Source of the DNA: Amphimedon queenslandica
Lineage: Eukaryota > Porifera > Demospongiae > Haplosclerida > Niphatidae
NCBI RefSeq assembly: GCF_000090795.2
Contig: NW_003546332.1
Span: 85,300-120,647 of the forward strand
Length of the DNA: 35,348 nucleotides
Reading direction: 5' to 3'
Under the pieces are notes generated by a model. That model ran no database searches. It had not been told where the DNA came from and saw only the letters and a list, made by a program, of their open reading frames with translations. Below are positions 1 through 10,123 of the stretch, piece after piece. Position numbers and translations under genes: made by a program. The stretch's first letter is position 1. Every line of letters begins with the position of its first letter.

Positions 1-216
1 CAAGATGACCCGCTAACTTATTGGAAGTCAAATGCTAACAGATTCCCAATTTTGGCTCAAGTAGCTGAAACTGTTCTAGGAGTGCCAGCTTCATCAGCAG
101 CTGTAGGGAGATTTTTTAGTGTCGCAGGAAAGGTCTTCAGACCAGATCGCTGTAGACTTAGTGACAACACCTTTCAAAAACTAATGTTTCTGAAGTGTAA
201 TAATAAAATAGCATAA
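1..216 (+). CDS. 3' end of hAT transposase (C-terminal dimerisation region), partial
   Basis: The frame is open from the first base to a TAA at 214-216 and runs off the left edge of the window. The 71 residues contain the hAT C-terminal dimerisation signature: a tract reading VPASSAAVGRFFSVAG followed by KVFRPDRCRLSDN. In known hAT transposases this region mediates dimer formation and carries the conserved S-S-x-x-x-E-R-x-F-S-like core; here the usual E before R is replaced by G. The same family is found again at 19407-21298. The right terminus of the element lies 264 bp downstream at 480. Whether the full gene is intact cannot be told from this window. Confidence 0.88.
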   Translation, partial: QDDPLTYWKSNANRFPILAQVAETVLGVPASSAAVGRFFSVAGKVFRPDRCRLSDNTFQKLMFLKCNNKIA

Positions 217-324
217 ACATTATTTTTGTTGTTTACTTATTACATTAGCCACTTCAAAATGACTACCATAATTTGGCAGCCTTGCTAATACATACATAAT
301 GTACAAATGCCTATTGCATAAATG

Positions 325-450
325 CTTGAAAAAGTGCTTGAAGCACTTTTAAAAGTGCTTGTGCTTGTGCTTGAGCACTCTGATCACAGAAGCTATTAAA
401 AAATTGTTAGGCTTTAAGCACTTTTCAAAGTGCTTGTGCTTGTGCTTAAG
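325..450. repeat. Subterminal short-repeat array of the hAT element
   Basis: Repeated AAGTGCTTG, TGTGCTTG and AAGCACTT motifs occur in both orientations in two blocks (about 325-378 and 414-452). Subterminal motif clusters of this kind are known transposase-binding regions in hAT elements such as Ac. That role here is inference. Confidence 0.65.
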
Positions 451-627
451 CATTTGGGTCAGTGCTTGACCCCAACCCTGGTGCTTACTTCAATCCGTGG
501 TTATTAGGTTCCCAGAGTTGTGAACGAACCTTTAGGCTACTTCGCAGCATGACTGGAAACTTTTCAACTGTAGTCACCTTCTCTATGTTGTGTTATCTAC
601 AATAAATACATAAGCTTGCAGTCAAAG

Positions 628-2691
628 ATGATTTGGAATCTAAGGAAAAGGATGGATCATGAAATTAGAATTCCACGCATTGATAAGCATATACACAATG
701 ATGGTATTGGAATTGAGCAACAAAATATCATTAATCTCTCAACCAATGATATAATTGAGATACTTACGAGAGCTGAAGCTAAGGCAAAAGAAAGTAAGGA
801 AAAATTAGAAATGGCAGATGATTTCAAAAAGCACAACAAATTGGAGATACCACCAATCCTGCCCAGCTTACATAATTTAGTTGTCGAGCAGGATGATGAT
901 AATGATTATAATAATGACAAATTGGCTGAAGCAGGAGAAGACGAGGGAAATGATGTGGATGATGATAGAGAAGTGGAAGATGAAGCTAGTCCTGGAGATG
1001 ATTTTATATCGTCCAATGAAATGATTTCAGAAATTATTGCTGATGTTGATAGACTGAATGAAAAAAGGTAGTTGATGACACTGTAAAACAGCAAGTGAGA
1101 AAGTTAAAGACATCACTTTTGTTTGTAAAGGATAAACAATCCAAGTTTCCTGTGTATTTAAACAAAAAAAGGAAAATGAGACAGAAGACATAAAGACGAC
1201 ACATTCTCCATTTGTTGAAGTAAAATTAAGAGGAAGGAATGTTTATATCCCAAAAACCACAGCAATATGGTTATTCAAGATACAGAACGAGTTGCTCAAC
1301 ACATTCTCCATTTGTTGAAGTAAAATTAAGAGGAAGGAATGTTTATATCCGAAAAACTACAGCAATATGGTTATTCAAGATACAGAACGAGTTGCTCCTG
1401 ATCGCCTTTACCGTGTTTGAGACATATAACCGGGAGAAAGCCAGTCTGTAGACAGGCATGTACCACTTGACAAGAGTAACATACCAATAATAGCAGATCA
1501 TATTGTAGATGGAGATATTTGTGTGTTTGAAGCTATCAACCAGTGGAAAATTGGGAGGGTCCTACAAATCACAAAATATAATAAAAGTGGAGTAAAGGCT
1601 AAGGAAATCCCACACAAAGGAAATTATGGTAGTACAAGTGATCAACTAGGAATTTTATGTCCTTGGTATGAGTGTAACAATTCATGTACTATGTTCTACT
1701 AATCATGAATACAACTCTATTAGTAACTACATCTGTACATTGAAAAGTGGTTGTGTGGAAAATCATTGCTAGTGTGATAGAATTACAAATGCAACACTCA
1801 TTCCATTAGATAAGGAATTCACTATTAGTCAAAGTTACTTTAATGAGATACAAAAAATATGTCAAGATAGAGTCATTTTGCTCCCATCAAAACCTCAGGA
1901 AAATGCATAGAGTCCGTCAAAAAAGTGGATTTTTATTGATAAGCTCATGTTGACAGAAAAAGGGAAGATGGCAATTACATATAGGCAGCAACTTTCTGCT
2001 CCATATCACAGCAGCACAAAGACTTTTAAAGGCTCAACTTAGTCATTTGAATGCGTTATAGACTACAATATGCCAACTATCAAAGCCACTAACTCACTAT
2101 CAAAATGTCATTCAAATATTAAACGTAAATAACCCAGATAATATTAACATAGATCATTGGTCAGTTTTAAGTACAGTGAATTGTGAGAACACTCTTAGTA
2201 AAGTGACATGCTTATACAATGACTCCGCATATTCCACACTGCTTTTCAATACAGATGATGTGATAGCTCAACTTCTAACAAGCAGTAACTGCTTTGACAT
2301 CAGTCAGCATTATATCCATTGGAAGCAAACAGGATGTACAGATTGTGGTCTTCATGCTGTTGCTATTGCTACAAGCCTTGCCCATAACATAGACCCAGCT
2401 ACTGTGATTTTTTGCCAGGAAGATATGAGAGCACACTTTATGCAGTGTGTAGAAGAAAGAAAAATGAAAACTTTTCCGGTAGCGAAAGCTCGAAGGCATC
2501 AAAACCCTGTAATCAAAGAAATTTATATTTACAGCTGTCCTATATGCTGTTGTGGAGGCAATGGATCAAGCATGGTACAGTGTGATGGGTTCACTATTTG
2601 GTACCATGTGACGTGTGTAGATGCATTCAGTAGTGATGACAAGATTGGTACGGTCAATGCTGTAACACTTCAAAAGATAACTAGAAACTAA
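628..2691 (+). pseudogene. Decayed gene: acidic N-terminus, Ulp1-type protease domain, PHD finger
   Basis: The first open segment (ATG at 628 to 1071) ends in an acidic stretch. Readable blocks follow in shifting frames: SPFVEVKLRGRN near 1205 and again at 1305, VDGDICVFEAINQWKIGRV near 1508-1560, and a block near 2095-2690. The last block holds all parts of a C48 (Ulp1/SENP) active site: His in NIDHWSV (about 2150), Asp in YNDSAYS (about 2217), and Gln/Cys in QTGCTDCGLHAVA (about 2326-2365). A PHD-type zinc finger follows (CPIC ... VQCDG ... WYHVTC, about 2536-2620). Ulp1 proteases cleave SUMO or ubiquitin-like conjugates; PHD fingers read histone tails. I know this block order from repetitive gene families in sponges and corals, often linked to transposons. 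Several frameshifts and stops make this copy non-functional. The joining of the segments into one gene is inference from matching order and strand. Confidence 0.65.
1201..1397. repeat. 100-bp tandem duplication inside the Ulp1/PHD pseudogene
   Basis: The segment starting ACATTCTCCATTTG at 1201 recurs at 1301 and the two copies match almost perfectly up to GAGTTGCTC. The period is 100 bp, so the duplication shifts the reading frame. The near identity says it is younger than most other damage in the gene. Confidence 0.9.
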
Positions 2692-2769
2692 ATGTGTCAT
2701 ACAGAAATCTGTCCCTTTTCTTTTCAATGTCTTTTCCACCACTAGTACTTCTTGACATACATGTACTAA

Positions 2770-3010
2770 TCAATTAATCCAAAAATCTAGGAAATAATCA
2801 AAATGATTTATGAAATAATCAAATAATCCATACCAATAATCCAAATAATCCATGAAATAATCAAATAATCCATGAAATAATCCATAATGCATAGAAATAA
2901 TCAATAATCCATGAAAATAATCAATAATCCAGCCAATAATCATTATTATCATAAAAATTAGTAATCTCTAAGAATCCAGAAATAATCTGAACATCTCTAA
3001 TAATCAACCT
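2770..3010. repeat. AT-rich low-complexity repeat (AATAATCC-like)
   Basis: Irregular reiterations of AATAATC, AATAATCC and CCATGAAATAATC fill this stretch. The period varies, so it is a degenerate microsatellite-like tract and not a clean tandem array. Minus-strand reading gives a Tyr/Phe/Asp/Ile-rich shadow frame that is not a gene. From about 3010 to 3540 I see no gene and no clear repeat. Confidence 0.75.
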
Positions 3011-3554
3011 AGGATTTTATAATCCGTACACCAATTTGCCCCGTTGCGAACCCCTCGGTAGCAACAGCTTCAAGCAAATTTTTCTCCATTTTGAACTTGT
3101 ATGGTCATGTGATCTGTCATGTGATGTCATTTATAACTCAAAGTAAATGGAAAAATTAAAAATTGGTTTTCCAGCAATTTCTCCACTTCTTGCTTGGAAC
3201 GATAAATGAAGACTTTTAACTCGAGATGAGTAAGCGGCATTGACGCACAACAAGCACCAATCAAAGGTTAATCATAAAAGCAATTTTTGATACAATAATA
3301 TAATTTTCCAATTTTTTGTTTAGGTCGATTTTCTTTGACCACGCCACATATACATCATTTAAAGCCTGTGAAAAGATTACATAAATTATAAGGTTACTGC
3401 CAACACACAAAGCAACACTTATTAATTGTAAATATTTGACTGACTCTATTCAGCTACTAGTCAACACTGAGATAACTGTAGAAAATATTAAATTAATGAA
3501 GTCTTTTTAATTACTGTACATCTAACCTTGTTCAGTCCTCCACAATTCCTCACT

Positions 3555-4110
3555 TTTTCTTTAGCACAAAGTGCTCCTCTGAATACAGTCTTGACAGAGC
3601 ATTAGTGTTAGGATTCTTAGATTTATTACAATGTTCAATATTAAAGGGATAGGGCTGGAGCAATAAACTCCACCTCTTTAAGCGAGCATTCTTCTACCTG
3701 AACTTATTCAATCTTTGTTGTGCTCTATGGTCGATGTAGATGAGAAAGTGTCTCCCCATTAGATAAACTTTAAAATGTTGTACCAATAGTACAACTGCTA
3801 AACACTGTTTCTCTACAGTGGATTAGGCCTTTTCTCATGGGAGTAATTTCCTACTAAAATAAGCTATGGCTTTATTCCTGTCTTCTACCTGATTCAGTAC
3901 AGCTCCCACTCCTACTCTAGTGGCATCAGTTTGTAACATAAAAGTTCACGTGATATCAGGATTCCTCATTAGTGGTGCATTAATCTGGAGATGTTTCAAT
4001 CTTGTAAAGGCGTTATTAGCTTGACTATCCAATGAGATCTTTTGTGGTGCATTCTTCTTTGTTAATTCAGTTAAAGGTTCTGCAACCGTGGCATAATTTT
4101 GTAGTACCGG
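3555..4110 (-). pseudogene. Gypsy RT thumb/RNase H, decayed
   Basis: After the RT, the minus strand reads through the connection (PLTELTKKNAP near 4080-4050) into RNase H. Visible blocks are LQTDATRVGVGAVLNQVED near 3945-3895, AIAYFSRKLLP near 3870-3835, STVEKQCLAVV near 3820-3790, YIDHRAQQRLNKF near 3735-3705, and NTNALSRLYS near 3605-3580. In active copies the last block is N-x-D-A-L-S; here its Asp is Asn. RNase H removes the RNA template. The element seems to end shortly after this, near 3540. Confidence 0.8.
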
Positions 4111-4149
4111 TCATTCCCAGATTAGCCCTAACAATCTCCATCTGAGCTA

Positions 4150-4740
4150 TTGCTTGTACTTTGATGTCCTCTGGTCTGACTCTTTTCCCATTTTTATATC
4201 CCATGTACATGCAGTCTTCTTTTCCAAATACACATTTAGCAATTTTTATAGTTAAATTAGCTTCTTTCAGTTACTGGAAAATCTTCTCCAGATGCTCTAG
4301 ATGTATCTCCCAATTGGTGCTATTTACGGCAATGTCATCCAAGTACACGCCTGCATAGTCATTTTAGTACATTGTCCATCATTTGTTGGAATGTGGCAGG
4401 TGCTCCGCTTAGTCCAAATGGCATAGTGATAAATTGGAATAGTCCATTTGGGGTACTAAAAGCTGTTTCCTTTTTGTTGTTGTCGTTCAGGATACTTGCC
4501 AGTATCCTTTAGCGAAATCCATGATTGCAACAAGCTTTGCTTCTGCTACTTAGCTCTTCCATCCTAGGCAATGAAAAGGCATCAAATTTAGTTACCACAT
4601 TTAATCCCCTGTAATAAACGCATAAACTAACTCCTCCATCTTTCTTCTTTACAGTGACCATCAGTGAGGCCCATTCGCTCACAGATTTCTCAATTATTCC
4701 ATTATTTTCTATTTCATCCATCTCTTTCATGACCTTTTAA
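4150..4740 (-). pseudogene. Gypsy reverse transcriptase, decayed
   Basis: The open stretch 4730-4509 has the RT N-terminal pattern: NNGIIEKSVSEWAS, VTVKKKDGG, and YYRGLNVVTKFDAFSLPRME. Beyond a frame change come KGYWQV near 4505 and the catalytic box GVYLDDIA at about 4350-4325. RT copies the RNA into DNA. In active elements the YRGLN block is preceded by C-V-D; here it reads C-V-Y, losing one conserved Asp. The domain follows the integrase region without LTR sequence between them, so one polyprotein with IN before RT is the simplest reading. Confidence 0.82.
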
Positions 4741-5089
4741 TATGCTTGTGATATTCGATACTTCTTCTGTCTCACTGGAATAGCTTCTAGTGTTCTTATT
4801 CTGTGTGTTGCTTTGTGTGTCTTCCCTGGTGTACCCTTTGTAATTTCTGAAAATTTAGCTGGCAGTCGATCAATGTCCTGTGGTTGATCCCTTGTCAATT
4901 ATTTACCATATTGTAATTCTTTATCCTCACTCCAGAAGTACTCCTGCAGTCCTTCATCTTGAATAACTGCATTTACTTCAGTGGCTCTTTCTTGCAATTT
5001 CTTGTGGAGATTGATGTAAAATCTGCTTCCGTACTCCATTATCTGGCAACAAAATTTCATACTTCACTTTTCCTGTACATCTCAGAATC

Positions 5090-5307
5090 TCATATGGCCC
5101 TTACCAGTCTGCCATGAACTTCTTTCTGCTACTTGGCAGTAATTGTAACACCTTGTCACCTGGCTTTAATATCAGTTCTCTCATTTTCTGATCATAATAC
5201 TCTTTCCGTGTAACTTGAGCCTCCCTAGCATTTTCTTCTACACTCTCTCTGGCATCTTCCATTCTCTGTCTGATATCCATTATGTATGAAAGGTTGTCTG
5301 TCTCCAC
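5090..5307 (-). pseudogene. Gypsy integrase C-terminal region
   Basis: A 68-codon open stretch reads MDIRQRMEDARESVEENA, then KEYYDQKMRELILKPGDKV and LLPSSRKKF. This is the helical post-core segment and the start of the SH3-like C-terminal domain (KPGDKVL) of gypsy integrases. It continues past a frame change into GPYEILR-like sequence near 5090-5060. The first residue used here is simply the first Met in the open stretch, not a real start. Confidence 0.78.
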
Positions 5308-6000
5308 AATCTCACTCTGAATTCGTCCTGTAGCACGTCTAATGGTCCTCTAACATCTCATCGATACAGTAACTCAAAAGGGCTAAAACCTAAAGTAGCT
5401 TGGGGAGGTAAGCAAATAAAACTTGTGGTAACAAAATATCCCACTCTCCTCTCCCTCAGAACCATCTTTAACACTGCTTTTAATGTCGTACTGAAGCATT
5501 TGACCTGTCCCTCTGTGGATGATAGGTGCTACTCCGTAGCACTGATACTCACATCAATTTGTACAGCTCCCCCTGAAGAGATGATGTGATGTTTGTCCTT
5601 TGATCCGTGCGAATCTTGTCCGGTATCCTGTGTCTTGCAAACAAGTCAATTAAAACCTCTGCCACCTTAAAAGCTCAATGTTTCTCAAAGGTATAGCCTC
5701 TGGGTACTTTATAGCATAGTCGCTTACTAGTAGAAGGAAACGGTTGTTATGTCTTGTCCTGGGAAGTGTTCACATTATGTCCATGGCAATCCGTTTGAAT
5801 GGTTTCCCAATGATTGGTAGTGGTATGAGTGGGGCTATCCCTCTTTGTCCTCCATAAATATGGCATTTGTTACAGGTCTCAATAGTTCCTTACATCAATG
5901 AACAGTGTTGGCCATTAAAAATGTCGTAGTATCCTCATTGTAGTCTTCTCATGTCCTAGATGTCCCGCAAATGGTTGTCATGTGCTAAATTAATCACCCG
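5300..6000 (-). pseudogene. Gypsy integrase (zinc-binding and catalytic core), decayed
   Basis: The minus strand shows the H2C2 zinc-binding region at about 5990-5860 (HDNH, then ETCNKCH). The core follows, with Asp in RIAMDIM near 5780, Asp in KIRTDQRTN near 5600, and the block YHPQTEGQVKCFNTTLK near 5540-5485. In active integrases the last block reads Q-V-E-R-F-N; here a Lys codon replaces the catalytic Glu. Integrase inserts the element cDNA into the genome. Several frame changes are also present, so the copy cannot work. The domain lies upstream of the reverse transcriptase, which is unusual for gypsy elements. Confidence 0.82.
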
Positions 6001-6399
6001 GTCCCGATATCTTTTTAGCAGAACAATCTGTTATAGGTGGTGCCCGTGGCTCCTCTTGGTTTCCATAGTCGGATTTCACATGCTTGATCCTGCTAGGGTC
6101 CTCCTGCTTCATCCATTATTGTATCTCGCCATCTCCCTCCTGCTCCTTTTTAAGTTGTATCATAGTCTGTGTCCTCATCCATCTGCAATTATGTTCCTGC
6201 CTTGCCTCTCTAGTTAGATATTCCCTGCTCCTTGGTTCTTCCTCCAATAATTCCTTATCGAACTAGAATTCTTTTTAATAGTTCCTTTCTCCAATAGTTT
6301 GCCATCAGCTCCCAATGGCTCCTTCCCAGTCCTAAATGTCTCCAGGTAAGTCCCAAATATCTTAGATAGCTTGTCTTCAGTCCTTAGATCTCCAATGGC

Positions 6400-6900
6400 T
6401 CCACTCCAAACACTTCAGGTAGCTCCCATTGACTTCCAGTCTCCTTCTGTAGTAGCTCTTCCTCTGGTAGCACCTATTGAGTTCCAGTCTCATTCTGTAG
6501 CTCCTCTCGAGTTCCAGACGACTAGTAGTAGCTCCTCTCAAGTTCAGTCGTCTCTACTAGCTCCTTTTCTGGTAGCTCATCCCAAGTACCAGCCTTCTTT
6601 TGTAGTAGATCTAGATCTAGTCCCTCTCCTGGTAGCTCCTTTCGAGTCCCAGTATTCTGTAGTAGTTTCCCTCTGGTAGCTCCTCACAAGTCCCAGTCTT
6701 CTGTAGTAGTTCTGCTCCTGGTAGTTCCTCTGAAGTCCCAGTCTTCTTCTGTAGCAGTTTCCTTCCTGGTAGCTCCTCTTGAGTCCCAGTCTTCTGTAGA
6801 AGTTTCTCTCCTGGTAGCTCCTCTCAAGTCCCAGTCTTCTTCTGTAGCAGTTTTTCTCCTGGTAGCTCCTCCCGAGTCCCAGTCTTATGCAGTCTCTTTT
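6400..6900. repeat. 45/48-bp minisatellite inside the gypsy pol region
   Basis: From 6628 the plus strand repeats a unit beginning CTGGTAGCTCCT and containing AGTCCCAGTCTTCTGTAG. Six clear copies run to about 6900, with lengths of mostly 45 or 48 bp (one 44). Earlier, more diverged copies extend back to about 6400. The 3-bp steps keep the minus-strand frame, where the unit reads roughly TREELPGEKLLQK. This is the pattern expected for a protein repeat that expanded while the frame was still under selection. Confidence 0.85.
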
Positions 6901-7105
6901 TCTGTGAGCAAGTAATTACTGCCATTACTCCATCCTCTAGATGTACTCCATTTTCCTTTGCCAGTTGATGCAACAAATAGTCTAGCTGATCCTTCTTACA
7001 CAATTGTCTTACCTTGTGTCTTTCCATGGGACGTCTCTCCCCATCACTACCTCTTCTGCAAGGCCACTTACAACTGCAGCCTTTCCTAGTACTCTTCGCC
7101 ATCAA
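6824..7105 (-). pseudogene. Open stretch between protease and integrase (basic, Cys-containing)
   Basis: A 93-codon open frame downstream of the protease. It is rich in Lys and Arg and has a short Cys pair region (CSCKWPC). Its end runs into the repeat with the unit TREELPGEKLLQKK. I do not recognise a domain. It sits in the linker between protease and integrase and is probably part of the original polyprotein. The repeat in its tail comes from the coding minisatellite described separately. Confidence 0.4.
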
Positions 7106-7129
7106 GCTTTATCTGTACTGATGGCAGTG

Positions 7130-7335
7130 GATATTTGCCTGTAGCTCCGTTTCCAAATGACACCGTGATGAATTCTCCTTCCTTAATATCTACTGGTGCA
7201 AACAGCTCTTTAATCACAATAGTCCTGGAAGCTTAGCTGTCAATAAGTATCCTCGTCACAGTTCTCCCATTGCCTTCTTCTCGCATAAAATTAGCTGTCA
7301 CCACTTCCTCACATACTTGATAAGTTGTCTCTGTC
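7130..7335 (-). pseudogene. Gypsy aspartic protease, decayed
   Basis: The minus strand reads RILIDS, a stop codon, then ASRTIVIKELFAPVDI near 7255-7185, followed by EGEFITVSFGNGATGKYPLP. This is a retroviral-type aspartic protease. The active-site triplet is D-S-stop where family members have D-S-G, so the catalytic glycine codon has become a nonsense codon. It follows gag and precedes the repeat region and integrase. Confidence 0.72.
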
Positions 7336-7495
7336 AAACTGCTAACAAAGTATCCCTTCTAATAGATTTTGTAGCAAGTTATCTCTGCCATCTATTTCCT
7401 CTCCTTCAGTGTCCTGCTGTTTCATTTCCTTGGTCCTGATTCCTTTCTTGAATGATTTGATCTTTTGTGATCAGGCTGTTCCTGGTACCATGTTC

Positions 7496-8066
7496 TTATC
7501 TGCTGGTATGCCCCATTAGCATGGGCAGAATCATGTCTCGATTAGATTTGCCACAACAGTAGGAGTCCCTGGGTAATGCGATGCTACAAAAACTTTCAGG
7601 TCGTTTTGTAGTCCAGTGAGCAATTGCTCTACCACAATCTTGTTCATCACAGCCTCTACTCCATTTTTTGGGTGTAGCCATCTCCTCACCTGCTTCATCC
7701 CCTTTACCCATTCCATTGGCTCTCAGTTCCTAGGCCAAGCTAACGCTCAAAACTGCTTCATACTCCTCTCTGAATTGATACTGAATGCACTCAGGATCTC
7801 TACCTTAACAGCATCGTATCCTGCACCAGTCGTCTCTGGATCAGTACAAACGGCACGGGCCTTTCCTTTTAGTAGTGTATCCATTCTTCCTCGAGAACTT
7901 GCTGCAGCTCCATGATTCCTTTGAATGCCTCTAAGAAATCCTGGGTATCTTCGCCCTTTTTGTATGGAGCAAACTTTAAATGTTCTGTTGGTTGTCGCTC
8001 CCTCAGGGTCTCTGTCATAGCTTGTAGCTGATCAGTATGCTGGTCGTGCATAGTCCTAACTTGCAT
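7496..8066 (-). pseudogene. Gypsy gag fragment
   Basis: Two open stretches carry gag-like sequence: one at 8066-7869 with FAPYKKGEDTQDFLEAFKG, and one at about 7716-7520 (two overlapping frames) with NKIVVEQLLTGL and FVASHYPGTPTVVANLIE. The second resembles the C-terminal capsid/SCAN-like helical domain of gypsy Gag. In retrotransposons Gag forms the particle shell. The region between them (7715-7868) is readable only with frame changes. Stops and frame changes show the copy is dead. It lies just upstream of the protease, as expected. Confidence 0.68.
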
Positions 8067-8210
8067 CTGGTGTTCCTTGGGCTGCTGTCTTCTCAGCTCC
8101 TAAACTCGCCTATGCTCCTCTGCCCTAGCCTGTTGTTCTTTATGCTCCTGTTGGAACCATGTCATCCATGCTAAAGCTGTGTCTAACTGCTCCATTGTGT
8201 CTCCTTCGTC

Positions 8211-8619
8211 AAAAGGTTTATTCTGGATCGTAGTTATGTGACTGGCGTTGGTTGTAATGGCTCTTAGTACTGCTGCCTGTCCTCATAGTTGATAGTGATT
8301 ATTCTGACGTGGCAATTCTCTGAGTCTGAACGTTGTCAGTGTTCTTCTTTCTCTCTGCATTTACCTCTCCCTGGCTATGTGGATGTCCTCTACAACTCTT
8401 GAGATATCCCACAGCTACCATTAAGTATGTGACGTGTCAGCTTCAGTTTAAAGAAATGTCTTCCGGACTAATGACACACAGATCTTAAGGAAATGTGATG
8501 TGATTTGAGAAAATTGACAAGTTCATTGTAATGAAAATGAGATAAGGCCATAAATGTCATAACATTCTTTTTCTGGCAAATTTTTATTATTTGATATATA
8601 GAGTTGTCCACTGAAGAGA
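8211..8619. other. Stretch without a recognised gene between gypsy gag and the OTU gene
   Basis: This stretch probably holds the 5' untranslated region and a remnant 5' LTR of the minus-strand gypsy element. I could not identify LTR ends (TG..CA pair) or a primer-binding site. Confidence 0.4.
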
Positions 8620-8960
8620 AACTGTGATACTGCTACTGGAATTGATACCTCCTGTGACATCAATGCATCCAAAAGTGATGACAATCTATCTGAATATGAC
8701 GATGATTTTTATGACTTTCGAAGTTCCCCAGGTGATGAAATGGTTATTAAATTGTGTGCATGTCTTAATTTTCCATCTCACAAACGGGATTGCCCTGATA
8801 ATGTCACTCCTGCTGGTGCCTTGTTGACACCAGCACTTAAAGAATGGGCCTGTTTTCACAGAAAGTCGCTTCTCTATTAGTTCTATCAAAAATTAAAGAC
8901 CAAAGTACCATGGCCCTTGGAAGTGTCATTGTGCAATGCAATGCATCAACTGTTGAATAA

Positions 8961-9600
8961 GTAGGCTCTCCTACTGTGTCCACTCCATCTTGTATTGTTG
9001 GTAAAAAGTTGAAGTTATCTGTATCGAAATGCTGTTCGCCATTCAATGCTCCTGTTCTACCACAAATTCCACAGCAAAATACTCCTGTGGTGCACATTTC
9101 ACACACTGTATCAACTGTTAATAAAGTAGGCTCTCACTTCATATGTACTCCAACTTCTATCAACAACATGCCGGAGGTACTGTATCGTTAAGCGTGTGCC
9201 CTTCACCATCAATGACCCCAGGCCCATCAAAATTGAATAAGCAAAGTTCCAATTTAGCAGTGGCTGAAATAGTGGGTTCTCTTTTTGTTCTTACTCCAAT
9301 TTTGTTGCAAAATAAAGAGTGGGATTCCTCAGTACTGTAACTCATGTTCCATCTAAAAGTATTCCGACATCCATCCACAAGATATGGGAGGTACAGGTAT
9401 CTTCAAGTAAGTGCCCTTCACGATTAAAGACACCGAGTCCATCGAAATTAAAACAGCAAAGTTTCCGTATAGCAGTGGCTGAAGAAGTAAGTTCTCCTTC
9501 TGTATGCACTCCAAGTTTGTTTCAAAATAAGAAGTTGGAGCTCTCTGTACCAAGGTGCTTGCTGACCCCTTTTCCATTCAAAATGAAAGACTGCAGTAGA
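8961..9600 (+). repeat. Diverged internal repeats in the OTU gene
   Basis: Blocks starting GTAGGCTCTC or close variants occur at 8961, 9126, 9272 and 9487. Each is followed by a xTxCTPS-like coding block, and three have a KKLELSV or CPSPS-like block nearby. Spacing is uneven (165, 146, 215 bp), so this is an old protein-level repeat and not a recent tandem array. Confidence 0.55.
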
Positions 9601-10123
9601 TTGTGAACTGTTCCTCACAATGACTTTGTGGTTCAAAAAGTAGTCAAAAAATCATTTCAGAAAAGACCAAGGGTGCTTCAAAGGTTGTGCATGAAATGTT
9701 ACCACCTCCTACCAATAGAGATTGGGTACAAGAAGCAGTTGCAATTATATCAAAGCTTTCTGGTATCGCAGTTGTTCAATGTGTTGATGCTGTCAAGCAG
9801 ATTGCTTGCAGAGAAATTGCTCCACATATCGGGGATGAGATTATCGGAGATGGGGCATGTTTCTATAGGACAATTTTAAAAGTAATTACTGGTAATGAAG
9901 ACAATCATTTTGTAGTCTGTTTGTCATTAACTAACATCATGATTGACCCTGCCAATGTTCTTACCTTTGGTAGACTCATTCGTGCGGGAATTTATTACAA
10001 TACTGATGCATTAAAAGCAGTGAGGAGTCACATAAACAGACATAAACTCTACTTAGGAACCTCATGGTTGACTAAATATGAGGTAATTGCAGCTGCCACA
10101 ATGTTTCAAGTTAAGATTATGAT

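Larger units (their letters stand above)
1..480 (+). mobile_element. hAT element, right (3') part with terminus
   Basis: The transposase tail is followed by about 260 bp of non-coding DNA. It ends in a subterminal array of AGTGCTTG / TGTGCTT type motifs and their inverted form (about 325-450), then by the terminus GGTCAGTGCTTGACCCCAACCCTG (read in two parts: GGTCAGTGC then TTGACCCCAACCCTG) at 457-480. Read inwards the terminus begins CAGGGTTGGGGTCAA, a typical hAT end. The 8 bases after it, GTGCTTAC, should be the target duplication, but the left end is outside the window, so this cannot be tested. Confidence 0.8.
3540..8210 (-). mobile_element. Ty3/gypsy LTR retrotransposon, Gmr1-like domain order, decayed, LTRs not found
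   Basis: Reading the minus strand from high to low coordinates, recognisable blocks come in the order gag, aspartic protease, repeat region, integrase zinc-binding and catalytic core, integrase C-terminal linker, reverse transcriptase, RNase H. In standard gypsy elements integrase comes last. The order here is that of Gmr1-like elements, which have a copia-like order although the RT is of gypsy type. Many stops and frameshifts break every domain. I compared the flanks by eye (3050-3540 with 8210-8600) and saw no long direct repeat, so the LTRs are missing, truncated or too diverged. The boundaries are therefore approximate. Confidence 0.82.

Noticed and set aside
657-1094. Minus-strand frames over the first segment of the Ulp1/PHD gene
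   Set aside because: Low-complexity Ser/Leu shadows of the acidic plus-strand frame.
2770-2952. Minus-strand frame rich in Tyr/Phe/Asp
   Set aside because: It is the translation of the AATAATCC low-complexity tract.
6371-6679. Plus-strand frame with VAPLEFQS-like repeats
   Set aside because: It is the antisense reading of the minus-strand coding minisatellite of the gypsy element.
3540-8210. Two separate gypsy elements fused to give IN before RT
   Set aside because: No LTR or terminus is seen between the integrase tail (5090) and RT (4740), and the linker reads continuously in family-like sequence. Not fully excluded.
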